DNA from: Plenodomus lindquistii | Lineage: Eukaryota; Ascomycota; Dothideomycetes; Pleosporales; Leptosphaeriaceae | Direction of reading: 5' to 3' | DNA length: 64,000 nt | Assembly: GCA_025504975.1 (NCBI GenBank) | Contig: JANUWI010000003.1 | Span: 62,001-126,000 of the forward strand | Shown: positions 56,093 to 64,000 of the stretch, piece after piece | Position numbering within the stretch: the first letter of the stretch is position 1 | Layout: the number at the start of each line of letters is the position of its first letter | The notes under the pieces: generated by a model | The model's input: the letters and a program-made list of their open reading frames with translations, nothing else | What the model was told of the DNA's origin: nothing | Databases searched by the model: none | Program-made: the position numbers and the translations under genes

Positions 56093-57190
56093 CTTGAAAA
56101 TTAAGGCCACCGGGGCTTTGGAGTAAAGAATTAAGTATAATGAAGGAAAGAAAAGTAGTATGAACAATTCAAGACAAAGAGTGACCCAGCGACTAACCGA
56201 ACTTACTGCGAAGAGGATACTGACATCTCATGGCGCCCAGCCTAGTTATGTTGTATTCTCGGTTTGCCGCATGACTCTGGACCATTATCAGACGCTCCTG
56301 GTTTCTGCCGGGGAGGTTTCGTTCTGCACCCGCTTTGGCTTGGCATCGCGCCACGGAGTGGCATCTGAAGGCCTGATGAGGCTGTCAGAAGCTTTTCGTA
56401 GCCAAGAGGTCCATGTTTGATAGCACTCATTCGCCGGTCAAAAATTATTGCCTCATTTAGGTTTACTATTTGGGTCGGATCAGTATGGATCCGTCGTGTT
56501 TGCCTTGTTTACTGAACATGTTCGGTTTCGCGCATCAGGCAGATCGTTTCGTTTATCGCGTCTCCGACAACTGGACCCGCATCACAATTCCCGAGACCGC
56601 TATGCAATAACCTGACACATTGTTCTAGAGCATGGTTCTGCTCATGCATCGAGGTGTTGTTCCAACAATGCTCGTTCATCTGAACGTCGACGCGATGTCG
56701 TAGCTAGCTGGTGAATAGAGTTGCTGGTGACGAAGTCGATCATTTGACAAGCAGGAGCGAGAACTACAATAAATGTTTATGTTTCCAACCACGTCATGTA
56801 AGGTCAAAGTACAGTGCTGCGACACTAATGAGGCAGTGCTAAAAATTACCCTTCGTCCAAACTGTGGTGTTCGAGTGATGTTTCGCGATAGAGTTTGGGG
56901 CATGGACGAGATCGTTTTCGGCTAACTTGTTTCGGCTCCAACCTTCGACCAAGCAGAAATGAGTGACGCCCCTCTGTTGACATACAACCTTGGAAGTATG
57001 GTACCTAGTATCAATTTCTCTTAGATAGTGGAAGCAAGTGGATTGCGAATTCAGACCGCCGGAGTTCGAGGTATTAGTCCCCGAACATTGATTTGTTCGC
57101 GAGTTGCTTGCAGCTGGCGCAATGGTCGATATAGCCATTGATATATGAACATCCCATATAATTAATACAAGACTCACAATACTATCCCTC
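56093..57190. other. 1.1-kb gene-free interval
   Basis: Upstream of the secreted repeat protein and downstream of the prenylcysteine oxidase. Short frames on both strands have no support. No repeat or RNA gene seen. Confidence 0.5.
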
Positions 57191-58851
57191 CTACAACTCA
57201 ACCTGCTCCCCCCTCTCTCCATCCCTTTCACCGTCCGCCCCCTTCCCACCAACCCACCCATCCCTAACCAGCCTCGCCACATTCTTCCCACTCAACGCAC
57301 TAGTCTCCATCGTACTAATAAACCCCTCAATCCCACTCGTATACCACAACCCCTCATCCAACAGCATCTCCTCAAAGGTAACCCTCGGATACTCCCTTGG
57401 ATACGAATACCACAATTTATGCAGTATCCAGGTGACCGCGCCCTCGACATTCCCATGCTGCGCTTCATCGTCTGTGACGTCGCGGCCGAGGATGTGCGAT
57501 AGGAAAGTCGCGTTGATGGGCGCCGGAGAGAAGATTTTGTAGATGTATTCCGGGCGGGGAGGGGAGGTGAGTGGGTTTACGGAGAAGGCGGAGATGGAGA
57601 TTGAGAAGAAGGAGGGGGAACCTGCGGAGTCGGTGGGGGGTTCGCTGGGGGGAAGCGTGGTGAGTACGTATTGGGGTACTGCGGATCCGGCGTTCATGTT
57701 GAAGGCTAGTGGATCTAGACGGTAAGGGGAGGCGAAGAGTGTGGTGTAGAGTTTTGCGTAGGGAATCTCGTCGGGTGTGTGGTGTGGTGGCGGGGTGATG
57801 GTGAGGTTTGTGAATTGTAATGGGGCTGCGAGGATGACTTCGTCGAATGTGGTGGTTTGGCCGGTGGAGGTGGTGAGGTTGTATGTCGAGTCGGATTGCT
57901 TGGAGATGGTTGATATGGTCGTGTTGAGATGCAGGGAAGCAGACGACTCGGCGAGCATGTGTGCGAAGATGCGCCAGTTGCCGCCGTCGATGGCTGTGGC
58001 GCCGTTGGTAGCCATGCAGACCATCGTTTCGAGGCCGTGGATATAGGGTAGATTCGAGGCGTAGTTTACGCGTGTACTAGATCGTCATGTCAGCACTCCC
58101 TCTTCGTAAAATGTGTACCAGCATGGATTTCAGCATACCTCGCCTGCACAACCTCCTTCGCAAACGCCTCTCCAATCCCATTCGCCTTGAGGTACTGTTC
58201 TCCTGTCACACCAGTAGCCTCTAATAGTCCCACTTGTTCCACAACATCACTCAGACTCTTCCACGGAAACACGGGCTCATCGTACATGGTCAGGAACTTG
58301 CCCACGGCGCTCTTCATCAGCCTGTTGGTCCACAGAGGCGCAGCACCGTAGCGCCACAGCAACTTGGCCTTGTCCCACCATGAATCCTCCGCCTTGGTCA
58401 TTATCACAAATTCTTGTCCATCCCAGATGCCCAGGTCTGGTAGGGCGAGTTGTGCGGCAAGGTCATGCGAGGCGGTTGAGAGGTTGTATCGCTGCGCCGC
58501 AGCCATCATGATTTGATTCACCTCGACGAATATAGAGCCGCCGAGTTCGACGGCGAGGGTCGGGTCGTCCCATGGAGAGACCGTGGTGGTGCGCCCACCG
58601 ACGTAGGTATTGCGCTCGTAGACGGTGATGTGAATGGGTATGGAAGCATCGGCAGCGTACTGTGAGAGGTGGTAGGCTGCGGATGAGCCACCGGCGCCGG
58701 CACCTGGTGCTGTATCAGCGTTTTGTTAAAAGTCAGTCTTGAAGAGTGTGTTACCTATGATTGCGACGCGTTTTGGAGAATTGAGTCTCTCGGACTTAGT
58801 GTTGATAGCGCCGGCGAGCGGGATCAGGAACGCGAGGCGTGAGACGCGCAT
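57191..58851 (-). CDS. Prenylcysteine oxidase/lyase family flavoprotein
   Basis: Three exons, 58851-58755, 58709-58139 and 58076-57191, encode 517 aa. A signal peptide-like start (MRVSRLAFLIPLAGAI) precedes the FAD-binding Rossmann motif PGAGAGGSSAAYHL, formed by splicing exons 1 and 2. Further family features are YERNTYVGGRTTTV, VELGGSIFVEVNQIM, NLPYIHGLETMVCMATNGA, GGNWRIFAHML, and the C-terminal domain (IPYAKLYTTLFASPYRLDPLAFN ... EGFISTMETSALSGKNVARLV). Enzymes of this family free cysteine from farnesyl- or geranylgeranyl-cysteine after breakdown of prenylated proteins, in the lysosome/vacuole or secretory route. The first Gly of the Rossmann motif is preceded by Ala-Pro rather than Gly, a small deviation. 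The frame is intact and the length typical. Confidence 0.9.
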
Positions 58852-59503
58852 CGTTACGACTACCAATCTCAGTGGCTATAGTTATATCGTTGTAATCAGA
58901 GTTCAGCTACACCTCCTATCAGCGGCGATAGGCTTCGCGCAGCTTCGTGATGGTGGGAGGAATGTGAAGAACAATGGATGGTGAGATGAGGTGTGACGGG
59001 GGAGGTGTGAGCCGCGTCATTTGTGAACATTGACAATTACGCGTGAATACCGAGCGCCTATTACGATATTGACGACAGGATCATCTAGGACGTAAAGCCG
59101 CCGACGTATTCTTTGCGTTGTCAATGGTGCCTGGGGATTTTCGAAATGTACTATACGAAGATGGTGACAATAAGCATACAACCTGAAGACGCGGCATTCA
59201 CGTACACCAGCCGACTCGGCCGGACATCACAGTCAAAAGCACACCACGTAAGTATACTGAGAGTAGATTCTCGAAGTAGCTCATGGTAATGTCAGGGCCA
59301 CGTTGTCGCCTAAAAGGTGTCAATAGCCAAAACTCCTGCACTGCGCCTAACTCCTGACGCGCAGTGTCGCTAACCCAGAACGTATCACTTGGTGCCTGCA
59401 GCACAAATGTCGTGAGATCATCATCATGGAAGTAATTTACCCAGTTATCCTCTGATGCGCCATTGCCTTATTACTGTTACTCTGCCGGTGGTGTCGCGTC
59501 ACA
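58852..59503. other. Intergenic interval
   Basis: 652 bp between tandem minus-strand genes. It includes the prenylcysteine oxidase promoter. No supported frame. Confidence 0.5.
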
Positions 59504-60409
59504 TCAGACGGCGAACTTGACAGACCTCTTGCTGGTGTCGACGTGCTTGGGAGCCATGTCACGTTGGACTGATGTGTCTCTTGACGGCGTATCTCGCACA
59601 CCTCTCCGTCTTCGCTCACTACGTTTCGCTCGTGCTTCTCGCGTCTCGCGTAGCTTCCACTCATTGAGCTGCTGTCTTCTCTTCTGTGATCTGGCATAGG
59701 CCAATGCTGGCGTTGGTTTGAAACCAATGCCGTTCAGACCGGTACCATCATCGTCGGGGTCGGTTGATGGGTCGGCCAGATGTCCCGTGATCTCACTATC
59801 CTGCCACGTGAGCACGGAAGGTGGGGGCGACAGTGGCTTGCGAAGGCGGGCGTGTGCCTGTGACGATGTTTGCTTTTGCGGCTTTTGTCTTGTCGCGTCT
59901 GAGTGATGCGCTGTGGAGCCTGCAGGAGCTGAGACAAATGGCGTAGGTTGTGCGAATGAGGCAATATCTGGCAACATGCGGGGTTGTGACGCCTGAGGGG
60001 TCTCTGGAATCTCTGTGGCCGCGGCAAACTTTGGCAGAAGGGCAATCGTGCCCAGCGTCGTGTTGTTGTGGTCTTGTGGGAGCCGCGGCCGCTCCTTGCT
60101 GAGTGCAGTGTTCAACGAAGTCCCGCTGTCCACTCGCAGCGCATCCAGCTTGGGCTTCTTGTGCACGCCATTGTCGGTCGGTGTGAGGGGCGACATGGGG
60201 ATTGTCGCGGACCAGGCGAGCTGCATGTCGCGCAGCTGGTCCGCGACCGCAGTGCGGGGACTGTCGGCATCGCCAGCGGGCGGTGGGCTGTTGGTGTTGG
60301 GCGGTGGAGTTCGGGCGGGTCGTATGGCCAGAGCCGTGTTCAGCAGTGGGACGGGCGGGGGCTGGTCGCGTTTGCGTTTGGGCGACGGCTGGGCAAGTTG
60401 CGTGGGCAT
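59504..60409 (-). CDS. Basic, mostly disordered protein of unknown function
   Basis: Single exon, 301 aa from the first ATG (60409); a longer frame would need a TTG start. The sequence is Pro/Ser/Thr-rich with short basic clusters (SPKRKRDQP near the start, KKPKLD in the middle), which look like nuclear localisation signals. The only ordered-looking block is near the C-terminus: GIGFKPTPALAYARSQKRRQ followed by LNEWKLRETREARAKRSERRRRG, a highly charged helix. It ends in SKRSVKFAV. I recognise no family. Nuclear location is an inference. The intact frame of 300 codons and the clear C-terminal helix argue that it is real. Confidence 0.7.
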   Translation of the reverse strand: MPTQLAQPSPKRKRDQPPPVPLLNTALAIRPARTPPPNTNSPPPAGDADSPRTAVADQLRDMQLAWSATIPMSPLTPTDNGVHKKPKLDALRVDSGTSLNTALSKERPRLPQDHNNTTLGTIALLPKFAAATEIPETPQASQPRMLPDIASFAQPTPFVSAPAGSTAHHSDATRQKPQKQTSSQAHARLRKPLSPPPSVLTWQDSEITGHLADPSTDPDDDGTGLNGIGFKPTPALAYARSQKRRQQLNEWKLRETREARAKRSERRRRGVRDTPSRDTSVQRDMAPKHVDTSKRSVKFAV

Positions 60410-60896
60410 TGCGCCGGTGGTGTGGGCTCCCGAATCACATGAGGACTGCGGGCCTGGGCATGCAATTCGCAGAGGCAAGATGGCTGGATGGTGGTGTTGC
60501 GGGCAAGACGCGCAATGTCGATTGCCATATGACCGCTCTTAGCGAATGTGGGGCACCGTCCCGTAGGGCTGAAGCCTCGCCGTGAACCCTGACTCCATGC
60601 ACATCACCGCCGGAAGCACGACCGAGTCACGCCGGTTGGTCTTTCACTCCTGTTGCCCTGTCTCCCACTCTCAGGGTAGGCAGTGAGTGTGGTGAGTCCT
60701 TTGGCTGGCTGAAAGCGGCGATACAGACGCAACAACTTTCTTTCTTCTCCGACTGAAGCCTTCACTGCTCTTTCCATGGTTGCCTGTTGCCTAAAGCTAG
60801 CGTCAGTCCACCTGCTTCAACTTTAGATTTCTCAATCTTCAATCTCCAATCTCCAATTCTTCTTCAATCAATCTCCCAATCTTCTCAACCCTCATC
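60410..60896. promoter_or_regulatory. Divergent promoter interval
   Basis: 487 bp between the basic protein gene (minus) and the PARG gene (plus). Just before the PARG ATG is a repetitive CAATCT/TCAATC-rich leader (about 60830-60895). No factor site assigned. Confidence 0.45.
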
Positions 60897-62144
60897 ATGG
60901 AGCAAAGCTCAATCCTCGGTTTCTTCCAGAAGGGATCCACGACGAGGCCCGAGCGACCAGGACGAACAAACGCCTCGAGGCCAGGCCAGCCCTACAGTCC
61001 TCGAACAGGTCCTCATGCAACATCTGAATACCCTGAACCTCGTCGTGGCGGTGCTAGAGGCCGTAGACGTGGGCGTGGAGGCAGTGGTCGAGGACCAGGC
61101 GACCATCCCCATCCTGCCCCAGATACCCGCCGCAACGGCAATCTCAAGCTCGTAGCAGAAGAAACAATCGCAGAGCTCCCAAAGATTCTGAGCACTATTC
61201 CAGCGTTTGACGCCAAGAAATCCGAGAGCTACAATCTCGTGAATATGAACACCCTCAGCCCTCTGAACTGCCCAGGTCACACTCTACCACCAGGCGACAA
61301 GTCTGCCGGGCAGAAAGGCACACGAATCCGAGTTTATGACATGGACACCTTTGACGCTGCATTGCAACTAGATCCAGACTACAAGGTCTACACACACCTG
61401 GGCCTACCGAAACCAACAAGCACTACATCCGCATCACCTACAACCTCAGCTTCCGCCACAGACACCTCCGAATCAGACTCGGATGGCACAGACACCATCA
61501 TGAAAGACACACCCACCACCACCAAACCCCCCACCCTAGTCCTCAACCTCGCATCCGAGCGCACCCCCGGCGGCGGCTGGACCAACGGCGCCCTCGCCCA
61601 AGAAGAATGCCTCTGCTACCGCTCCTCCCTCTCCCTCTCCCTACACCGCTCCTTCTACCCCCTCCCCGCAAACTCCTGCATCTACACCCCCTCCGTCCTA
61701 CTCCTCCGCACCTCAATGACCAACGGCCATACACTCCTCACACCCACAACACCTCCCCTCGCCCTCCCAGTCGTAAGCGTCCTTTCCGTCGCTGCGCTGC
61801 GCACACCAGCAATCTCGAAAGACACCGATGGGAGCTTGAAGTTCAAAAACGATAACCAGAGAGCGGATACGAAACGCAGGATTCGTCTTACGCTGAGGGT
61901 TGCGGCGAATAAGGGACATGCGAGATTGGTGCTTGGGGCGTTGGGGTGTGGCGTTTTTGCGAATCCAGCGCAGGATGTGGCAAGGTGCTTTTTGGAGGTT
62001 CTGAGGGAGAACGAGTTTAGTGGGGGTTGGTGGGAGGAGGTGGTGTTTGCGGTGTTGGATAATAAAAAGGGTGGTGAGGGGGGGAAGACGGGGAAGGGGA
62101 ATTTTGGCGTGTTTTCTAGGGTGTTGGATGGCGAGGTTGTTTGA
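60897..62144 (+). CDS. Microbial-type poly(ADP-ribose) glycohydrolase with N-terminal PIP box
   Basis: Single exon, 415 aa. The PARG signature GGG-x7-QEE is intact (Gly225-227, Gln235, Glu236, Glu237), inside NLASERTPGGGWTNGALAQEE, followed by CLCYRSSL. The C-terminal part has the macrodomain-like ending (VLGALGCGVFANPAQDVARCF). This matches the TIGR02452/microbial-type PARG family, which hydrolyses poly(ADP-ribose). The N-terminus reads MEQSSILGFFQK. Residues 3-10 fit the PCNA-interacting peptide consensus Q-x-x-[ILM]-x-x-F-F exactly. It is followed by an Arg/Gly-rich tail (about 48-68). A Ser/Asp-rich insert (174-212) interrupts the catalytic domain before the signature. Together this suggests a nuclear enzyme recruited to replication or repair sites. 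The ATG is the first in frame, after a leader without in-frame ATG. Confidence 0.87.
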   Translation: MEQSSILGFFQKGSTTRPERPGRTNASRPGQPYSPRTGPHATSEYPEPRRGGARGRRRGRGGSGRGPGDHPHPAPDTRRNGNLKLVAEETIAELPKILSTIPAFDAKKSESYNLVNMNTLSPLNCPGHTLPPGDKSAGQKGTRIRVYDMDTFDAALQLDPDYKVYTHLGLPKPTSTTSASPTTSASATDTSESDSDGTDTIMKDTPTTTKPPTLVLNLASERTPGGGWTNGALAQEECLCYRSSLSLSLHRSFYPLPANSCIYTPSVLLLRTSMTNGHTLLTPTTPPLALPVVSVLSVAALRTPAISKDTDGSLKFKNDNQRADTKRRIRLTLRVAANKGHARLVLGALGCGVFANPAQDVARCFLEVLRENEFSGGWWEEVVFAVLDNKKGGEGGKTGKGNFGVFSRVLDGEVV

Positions 62145-62391
62145 GGTGTGGGGCAAGAGATTATGATGGTTATTCACGAGGTGAGAGCTTGAAAGGTAGT
62201 ACAGAGGAGGCGAATTTGCAGTAGAAATAGGTCGCCTTCAATAATGATTAAAGGAGGCCCGATGTAATTGATGAAGTCGACCAAGCGTGATACTAGGGAC
62301 GGACGCCTAGCATGAGGTATCACAATGCAATGCCAATGCAAATATATACACAATGCCCAAACAAAACGCGCTCCTACGTCTACCAAGCGCT

Positions 62392-64000
62392 CTACTTGGT
62401 AAACGTCCTGCTCCTACCCGCAATTTCCTTTTGCGCCCTCGGAAGTCCCTTTGGCGCATCAGTCATGCCCGAGAAGGCATTGAAGCCCTTCTTCTTTTTC
62501 TTCTTATCCTTCTTCTTGTCTTTGCCATCCTTGTCTTCGGCATGAAGCACTGACGGTGCAGTTGCATAGTCGAAAGCGGGCTCATCATGATTCGTGGCGG
62601 CGGCTGCGGCTGCCTCCTTCTTCTTTGCTTTCTTTGCTGCTTTGCGTGCCGCCTTGTCGCGTTTGCGGATGGTGTCTTCGGAATCTTCGTCGTGCTGGTC
62701 GAGCATGATTTCGTCGTTGGTCATGGGGTCGAGGGCTGGTGCGGATGCGGCGTCTTCAGGTGCATCACCACGCTTTCGCTTACGGCCACCAAGTTGTTTG
62801 ACGACGAACATGTCGGTTCGTTCATCTTCTGCTGGTCGGTCTTCCTTGGGGACAAAGATGGGTTTGGGTTGCTCGACTTGTGGTGTATGCGCGGCTCCGT
62901 TTGTTTCGAAGATTTCGGCGGTCAAAGGTGGCAGGGGCAGAGCAAGGTCGACCTTGATCGTTGGTGCTTTCTGTGGGCGTGAGTCGGTCCATAGCTTGCC
63001 CCAGAACTCTGATGCTTCGGCGCGACTGGCTGGTACGGTGATGTCACCCAGGGAAGGCGCCGCTTTAGCTTCTACCATTGCTTTGGGAGTTGTTGCTGCC
63101 GGTGAATCGAGGTGCTTCGACTTGGCTGCCCATTCTGCTTCTCTCATATCGGCAATCTTCTTCAGAACATCGTTGAGATCGGGCCCATTGACACCTTCCT
63201 GCTTTGCCTTTGTGACCACGCGCACAAGATCGTCTGCACGCCCTCGGATGATGTGCGATACGTGCTGGACTGCAGTGAACAGCGCGGACTTGTCCAAAGG
63301 CATGGCTCGAGCCACGGAGAACACGGCATGGTTTGGCATAATAAACAGTGGGCTTTCGTCTTCTTCTCGACTGAGACTATCTCTCCACTGATGAACTGCT
63401 CGGAACACTGCGAATTGCTGAGGCGTGAACTGGACGGGCGTACGCGATATAAGCTTGTACCAGCCACCAGTTCCAGAGCCGGTTTCTACATCGTAGACGG
63501 GATGTTCGTAGCGTTGCAGGGCAGTCTCTTTCGATTTCTCCAGTACATCATTGACCTTGTTCTTTTCGGGGTTTGAAAAGTCGGATTGCTCCACGAGCTC
63601 GTTTCGCATCGTATCGAATATGTATAGTAGAAAATGGGTATCCGCTCGCGCGTACTCTAGGAGTTCTTTTCCTAACGGCCTGATTCGCCAGTCTGCGAGT
63701 TGGTACTGTTTCTGTGCCTTGAATCCCACGATTCGCTCTAGCAAATACGCCAGACTTCCACCTGGGTATCCGAGTGACCGCGCCGCGTGGTATGTGTCGA
63801 ACAGCCCGACTACGTAGAGCCCAAGATCGCGCTGAAGCCACATTATGTCCATGTAGGCACCGTGTAGAACCTTGATGATACTGGGATCGGCAAAGACTTC
63901 GTTGAGACATTCCAGCTTCCTGCGCCATGGCTTCAATGTGTCCACTATCCAGTCCTGTTCGCGGGTGCTGATTTGCATCAATGAGACCATGCCAATGTAC
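62392..64000 (-). CDS. RRP6: Exosome 3'-5' exoribonuclease Rrp6, 5' part outside the window
   Basis: The frame runs from the right edge to a stop at 62392, with about 535 residues visible. The DEDD nuclease core is entered part-way: VLHGAYMDIMWLQRDLGLYVVGLFDT is the Exo II block, and LLEYARADTHFLLYI is Exo III with the Y-x3-D of DEDDy enzymes. An HRDC domain follows (FTPQQFAVFRAVHQWRDSLSREEDESP ... FIMPNHAVFSVA). The C-terminal third is charged, with Lys-rich clusters (KRKRGD; DKAARKAAKKAKKKEAAAAAA), as in other Rrp6 proteins where this lasso binds the exosome and RNA. The first catalytic Asp/Glu (Exo I) and the N-terminal PMC2NT domain lie beyond base 64000. Rrp6 trims and degrades nuclear RNAs with the exosome. 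It is convergent with the PARG gene, 247 bp apart. Confidence 0.93.
   Translation of the reverse strand, partial: YIGMVSLMQISTREQDWIVDTLKPWRRKLECLNEVFADPSIIKVLHGAYMDIMWLQRDLGLYVVGLFDTYHAARSLGYPGGSLAYLLERIVGFKAQKQYQLADWRIRPLGKELLEYARADTHFLLYIFDTMRNELVEQSDFSNPEKNKVNDVLEKSKETALQRYEHPVYDVETGSGTGGWYKLISRTPVQFTPQQFAVFRAVHQWRDSLSREEDESPLFIMPNHAVFSVARAMPLDKSALFTAVQHVSHIIRGRADDLVRVVTKAKQEGVNGPDLNDVLKKIADMREAEWAAKSKHLDSPAATTPKAMVEAKAAPSLGDITVPASRAEASEFWGKLWTDSRPQKAPTIKVDLALPLPPLTAEIFETNGAAHTPQVEQPKPIFVPKEDRPAEDERTDMFVVKQLGGRKRKRGDAPEDAASAPALDPMTNDEIMLDQHDEDSEDTIRKRDKAARKAAKKAKKKEAAAAAATNHDEPAFDYATAPSVLHAEDKDGKDKKKDKKKKKKGFNAFSGMTDAPKGLPRAQKEIAGRSRTFTK

Overview
The window is nuclear DNA from a filamentous ascomycete. 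The protein set points to Dothideomycetes, possibly Pleosporales, but that placement is an inference from family make-up and was not checked. Evidence for a fungal genome: most genes carry short introns (about 45-60 bp) with GT-AG ends, genes lie on both strands with no operons, and several families are fungal (FIG1, Hsp9/Hsp12, DUF6594). I joined exons by hand, using reading phase and family sequence as guides, so splice sites are models.

Layout. 1-11 kb: the C-terminal end of a probable RecQ-type helicase, a caspase-like protein, a small SH3-like protein, a DUF6594 membrane protein, a 12-nt tandem repeat and the condensin ATPase SMC4. 11-24.6 kb: a NIF3-like protein, a RING-like protein, a secreted RNase T2, cytosolic serine hydroxymethyltransferase, the mating protein FIG1, an expanded Hsp12-type stress protein, a probable decayed gene, the eEF1A lysine methyltransferase EFM5 and a LACTB2-type metallo-beta-lactamase protein.

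24.6-27.8 kb looks like an accessory insert. It starts at an intron-containing tRNA-Ser(UGA) with a damaged acceptor stem, is AT-rich at both ends, and holds a degenerate Ser/Thr repeat and an orphan gene. 27.8-44 kb: an unknown small protein, a GH18 chitinase, a J-domain membrane protein, an unknown conserved protein, the exocytosis regulator Sro7/Lgl and a Gln/Pro/Ser-rich protein. 44-52.6 kb: a helical-repeat (PPR-like) protein probably mitochondrial, a second DUF6594 protein, a membrane-anchored protein with two retropepsin-like folds and an EthD-like protein. 52.6-64 kb: a secreted Gln/Gly-rich repeat protein, a prenylcysteine oxidase, a basic unknown protein, a microbial-type PARG with an N-terminal PCNA-binding motif, and the 5'-truncated nuclear exosome nuclease Rrp6.

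There is no secondary-metabolite cluster, no CRISPR array and no intact transposon. The genes are mostly housekeeping (chromosome structure, exocytosis, one-carbon metabolism, RNA decay). They are interspersed with fungal-specific membrane and secreted proteins. The most unusual items are the PIP-box PARG, the double retropepsin-like protein, the caspase-like protein, the 11-residue repeats in the Hsp12-like protein, and the tRNA-flanked insert.
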